This document shows, in pieces, positions 33,259 through 33,805 of a stretch of 33,805 bases of DNA. The stretch covers positions 1 through 33,805 of the forward strand of contig JAPKYZ010000011.1 of the NCBI GenBank assembly GCA_026394055.1, given 5' to 3'. This DNA comes from Acidobacteriota bacterium (GTDB lineage Bacteria; Acidobacteriota; Terriglobia; Bryobacterales; Bryobacteraceae). Both the position numbers and the translations under genes were made by a program. A model generated the notes under the pieces. The model did no database searches and had not been told where the DNA came from. It saw only the letters and a list, made by a program, of their open reading frames with translations. Numbering within the stretch: position 1 is the first letter of the stretch; the number at the start of each line of letters is the position of its first letter.

Positions 33259-33805
33259 CTATTCGTTGTTGACCGTGCGTGCCCGGGGGGCGGCGGGCCG
33301 CTCGGCCGGTTCTTCTACGGTGACGCTGACGGTGAGCTCCCGCTTCTCCCGCATCAGGACGACCGGGAAGGTGCGCTTGTCTTTGAGATTGCGAATCGTG
33401 GCGGTAATCTGCCGCGGCGTGGCGACGGAGTTTGCGTCCACCTTGGTGACCACATCCCCTACCTTGAGCCCGGCTTTCTCGGCTGCCGTGCCCTTGCCGA
33501 TGTTGCGGACCAAGACGCCTTCCTTCACCCCGAAGAACTCACCCAACGCCCCATCCACCGCCTCGCCTTCAATGCCCAGCATGCCGCTGCGCCAGCTCAT
33601 ATTGGGGCGGGGGATATCAATCCCCATCGCCGGCATCGGGGGCATCTCCACCCGTACCCGAGGGATCTCAATGTGCATGGAGCCATCCTCGCCACGTACC
33701 ACGGTCGGCTTGCGCTTGGCGGTGGTGACGGCAACTGTCTGGATCTGGCCGCCGCGGCTGATCAGTAGCTTCACCTCGCGGCCCGCTGGTGTTTCGCGGA
33801 CGTAG
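33259..33805 (-). CDS. PDZ-domain protein, 5'-truncated at window edge
   Basis: The minus-strand frame continues to the window's last codon, reading YVRETPAGRE before the internal GTG at 33774. The start therefore lies outside the window, and 182 residues are visible. The upstream sequence ending VKLLISRGGQIQTVAV is the last strand of one PDZ domain. A second PDZ domain is complete: MLGIEGEAVDGALGEFFGVK, EGVLVRNIGKGTAAEKAGLK, VGDVVTKVDANSV and the RNLKDKRTFPVVLMRE strand. The tail is Glu/Pro/Arg-rich. Tandem PDZ domains suggest an HtrA-like protease or a periplasmic scaffold, but no catalytic part is in view. It lies 64 bases upstream of the PQQ gene on the same strand. Confidence 0.85.
   Translation of the reverse strand, partial: YVRETPAGREVKLLISRGGQIQTVAVTTAKRKPTVVRGEDGSMHIEIPRVRVEMPPMPAMGIDIPRPNMSWRSGMLGIEGEAVDGALGEFFGVKEGVLVRNIGKGTAAEKAGLKVGDVVTKVDANSVATPRQITATIRNLKDKRTFPVVLMREKRELTVSVTVEEPAERPAAPRARTVNNE

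Overview
The window reads as a chromosomal segment of an acidobacterium, most likely of the Bryobacterales/Solibacter group. This rests on gene content only. It carries a VWFA-related protein of the acidobacterial type, a paired PSD1-type cytochrome c protein and DUF1501 protein, a DUF1080 protein, PQQ beta-propeller enzymes with attached cytochrome c domains, and a radical SAM enzyme resembling those behind membrane-spanning lipids. The sequence is GC-rich with a strong G/C third-position bias, except for visibly AT-richer patches around 2740-4330, 20250-20360 and 24190-27366. No rRNA, tRNA, CRISPR array, transposase or integrase was seen.

Left part (1-5365). A 5'-truncated radical SAM gene of the Tes/MSS-like (COG1964-type) family ends at a textbook UUCG-loop terminator. 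Two complete vapBC toxin-antitoxin modules follow. Between them lie a decayed vapC tail with a preserved promoter and ribosome binding site, and an unrecognised 384-residue protein. Each vapB start sits directly behind an inverted repeat and a -10-like hexamer, suggesting autoregulated and probably leaderless transcripts.

Middle-left (5366-12865, minus strand). Seven genes run in one direction: VWFA protein, gamma-glutamylcyclotransferase-like protein, PSD1 cytochrome c protein, DUF1501 protein, a DUF4160/DUF2442 pair, and an AGE-family sugar epimerase. Most gaps are under 60 bases, so they may be one transcription unit for handling an exported substrate plus a toxin-antitoxin-like passenger. 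A plus-strand run follows (12918-16660): a secreted alpha/beta hydrolase, a VOC protein, a DUF1080 protein with an unexpected membrane-helix insertion, epoxyqueuosine reductase (queG) and a DUF2237 protein.

Middle-right (16663-24123). Minus-strand genes encode a secreted PEGA/DUF1566-like protein, a TlpA-like thioredoxin with a long N-terminal extension paired with a secreted monoheme protein, an S1/P1 nuclease, a small protein with a possible CheD-like Thr/Cys/His site, and a histone-deacetylase-family enzyme. Divergent from these is malate dehydrogenase, which ends in a clear terminator.

Right part (24241-33805). A 1041-residue PHP + ABC/SMC-like ATPase, a plausible nucleic-acid-processing defence protein, faces an orphan radical SAM gene. 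A third vapBC module of another subtype follows. Then come a secreted glucose/sorbosone-dehydrogenase-like protein with a C-terminal heme c domain, a PVA-dehydrogenase-like PQQ protein with an N-terminal heme c domain, and a PDZ protein cut by the window edge. The best candidates for new biology are the Tes/MSS-like enzyme, the PHP-ABC ATPase, the CheD-like protein beside the deacetylase, and the DUF1080 protein split by membrane helices.
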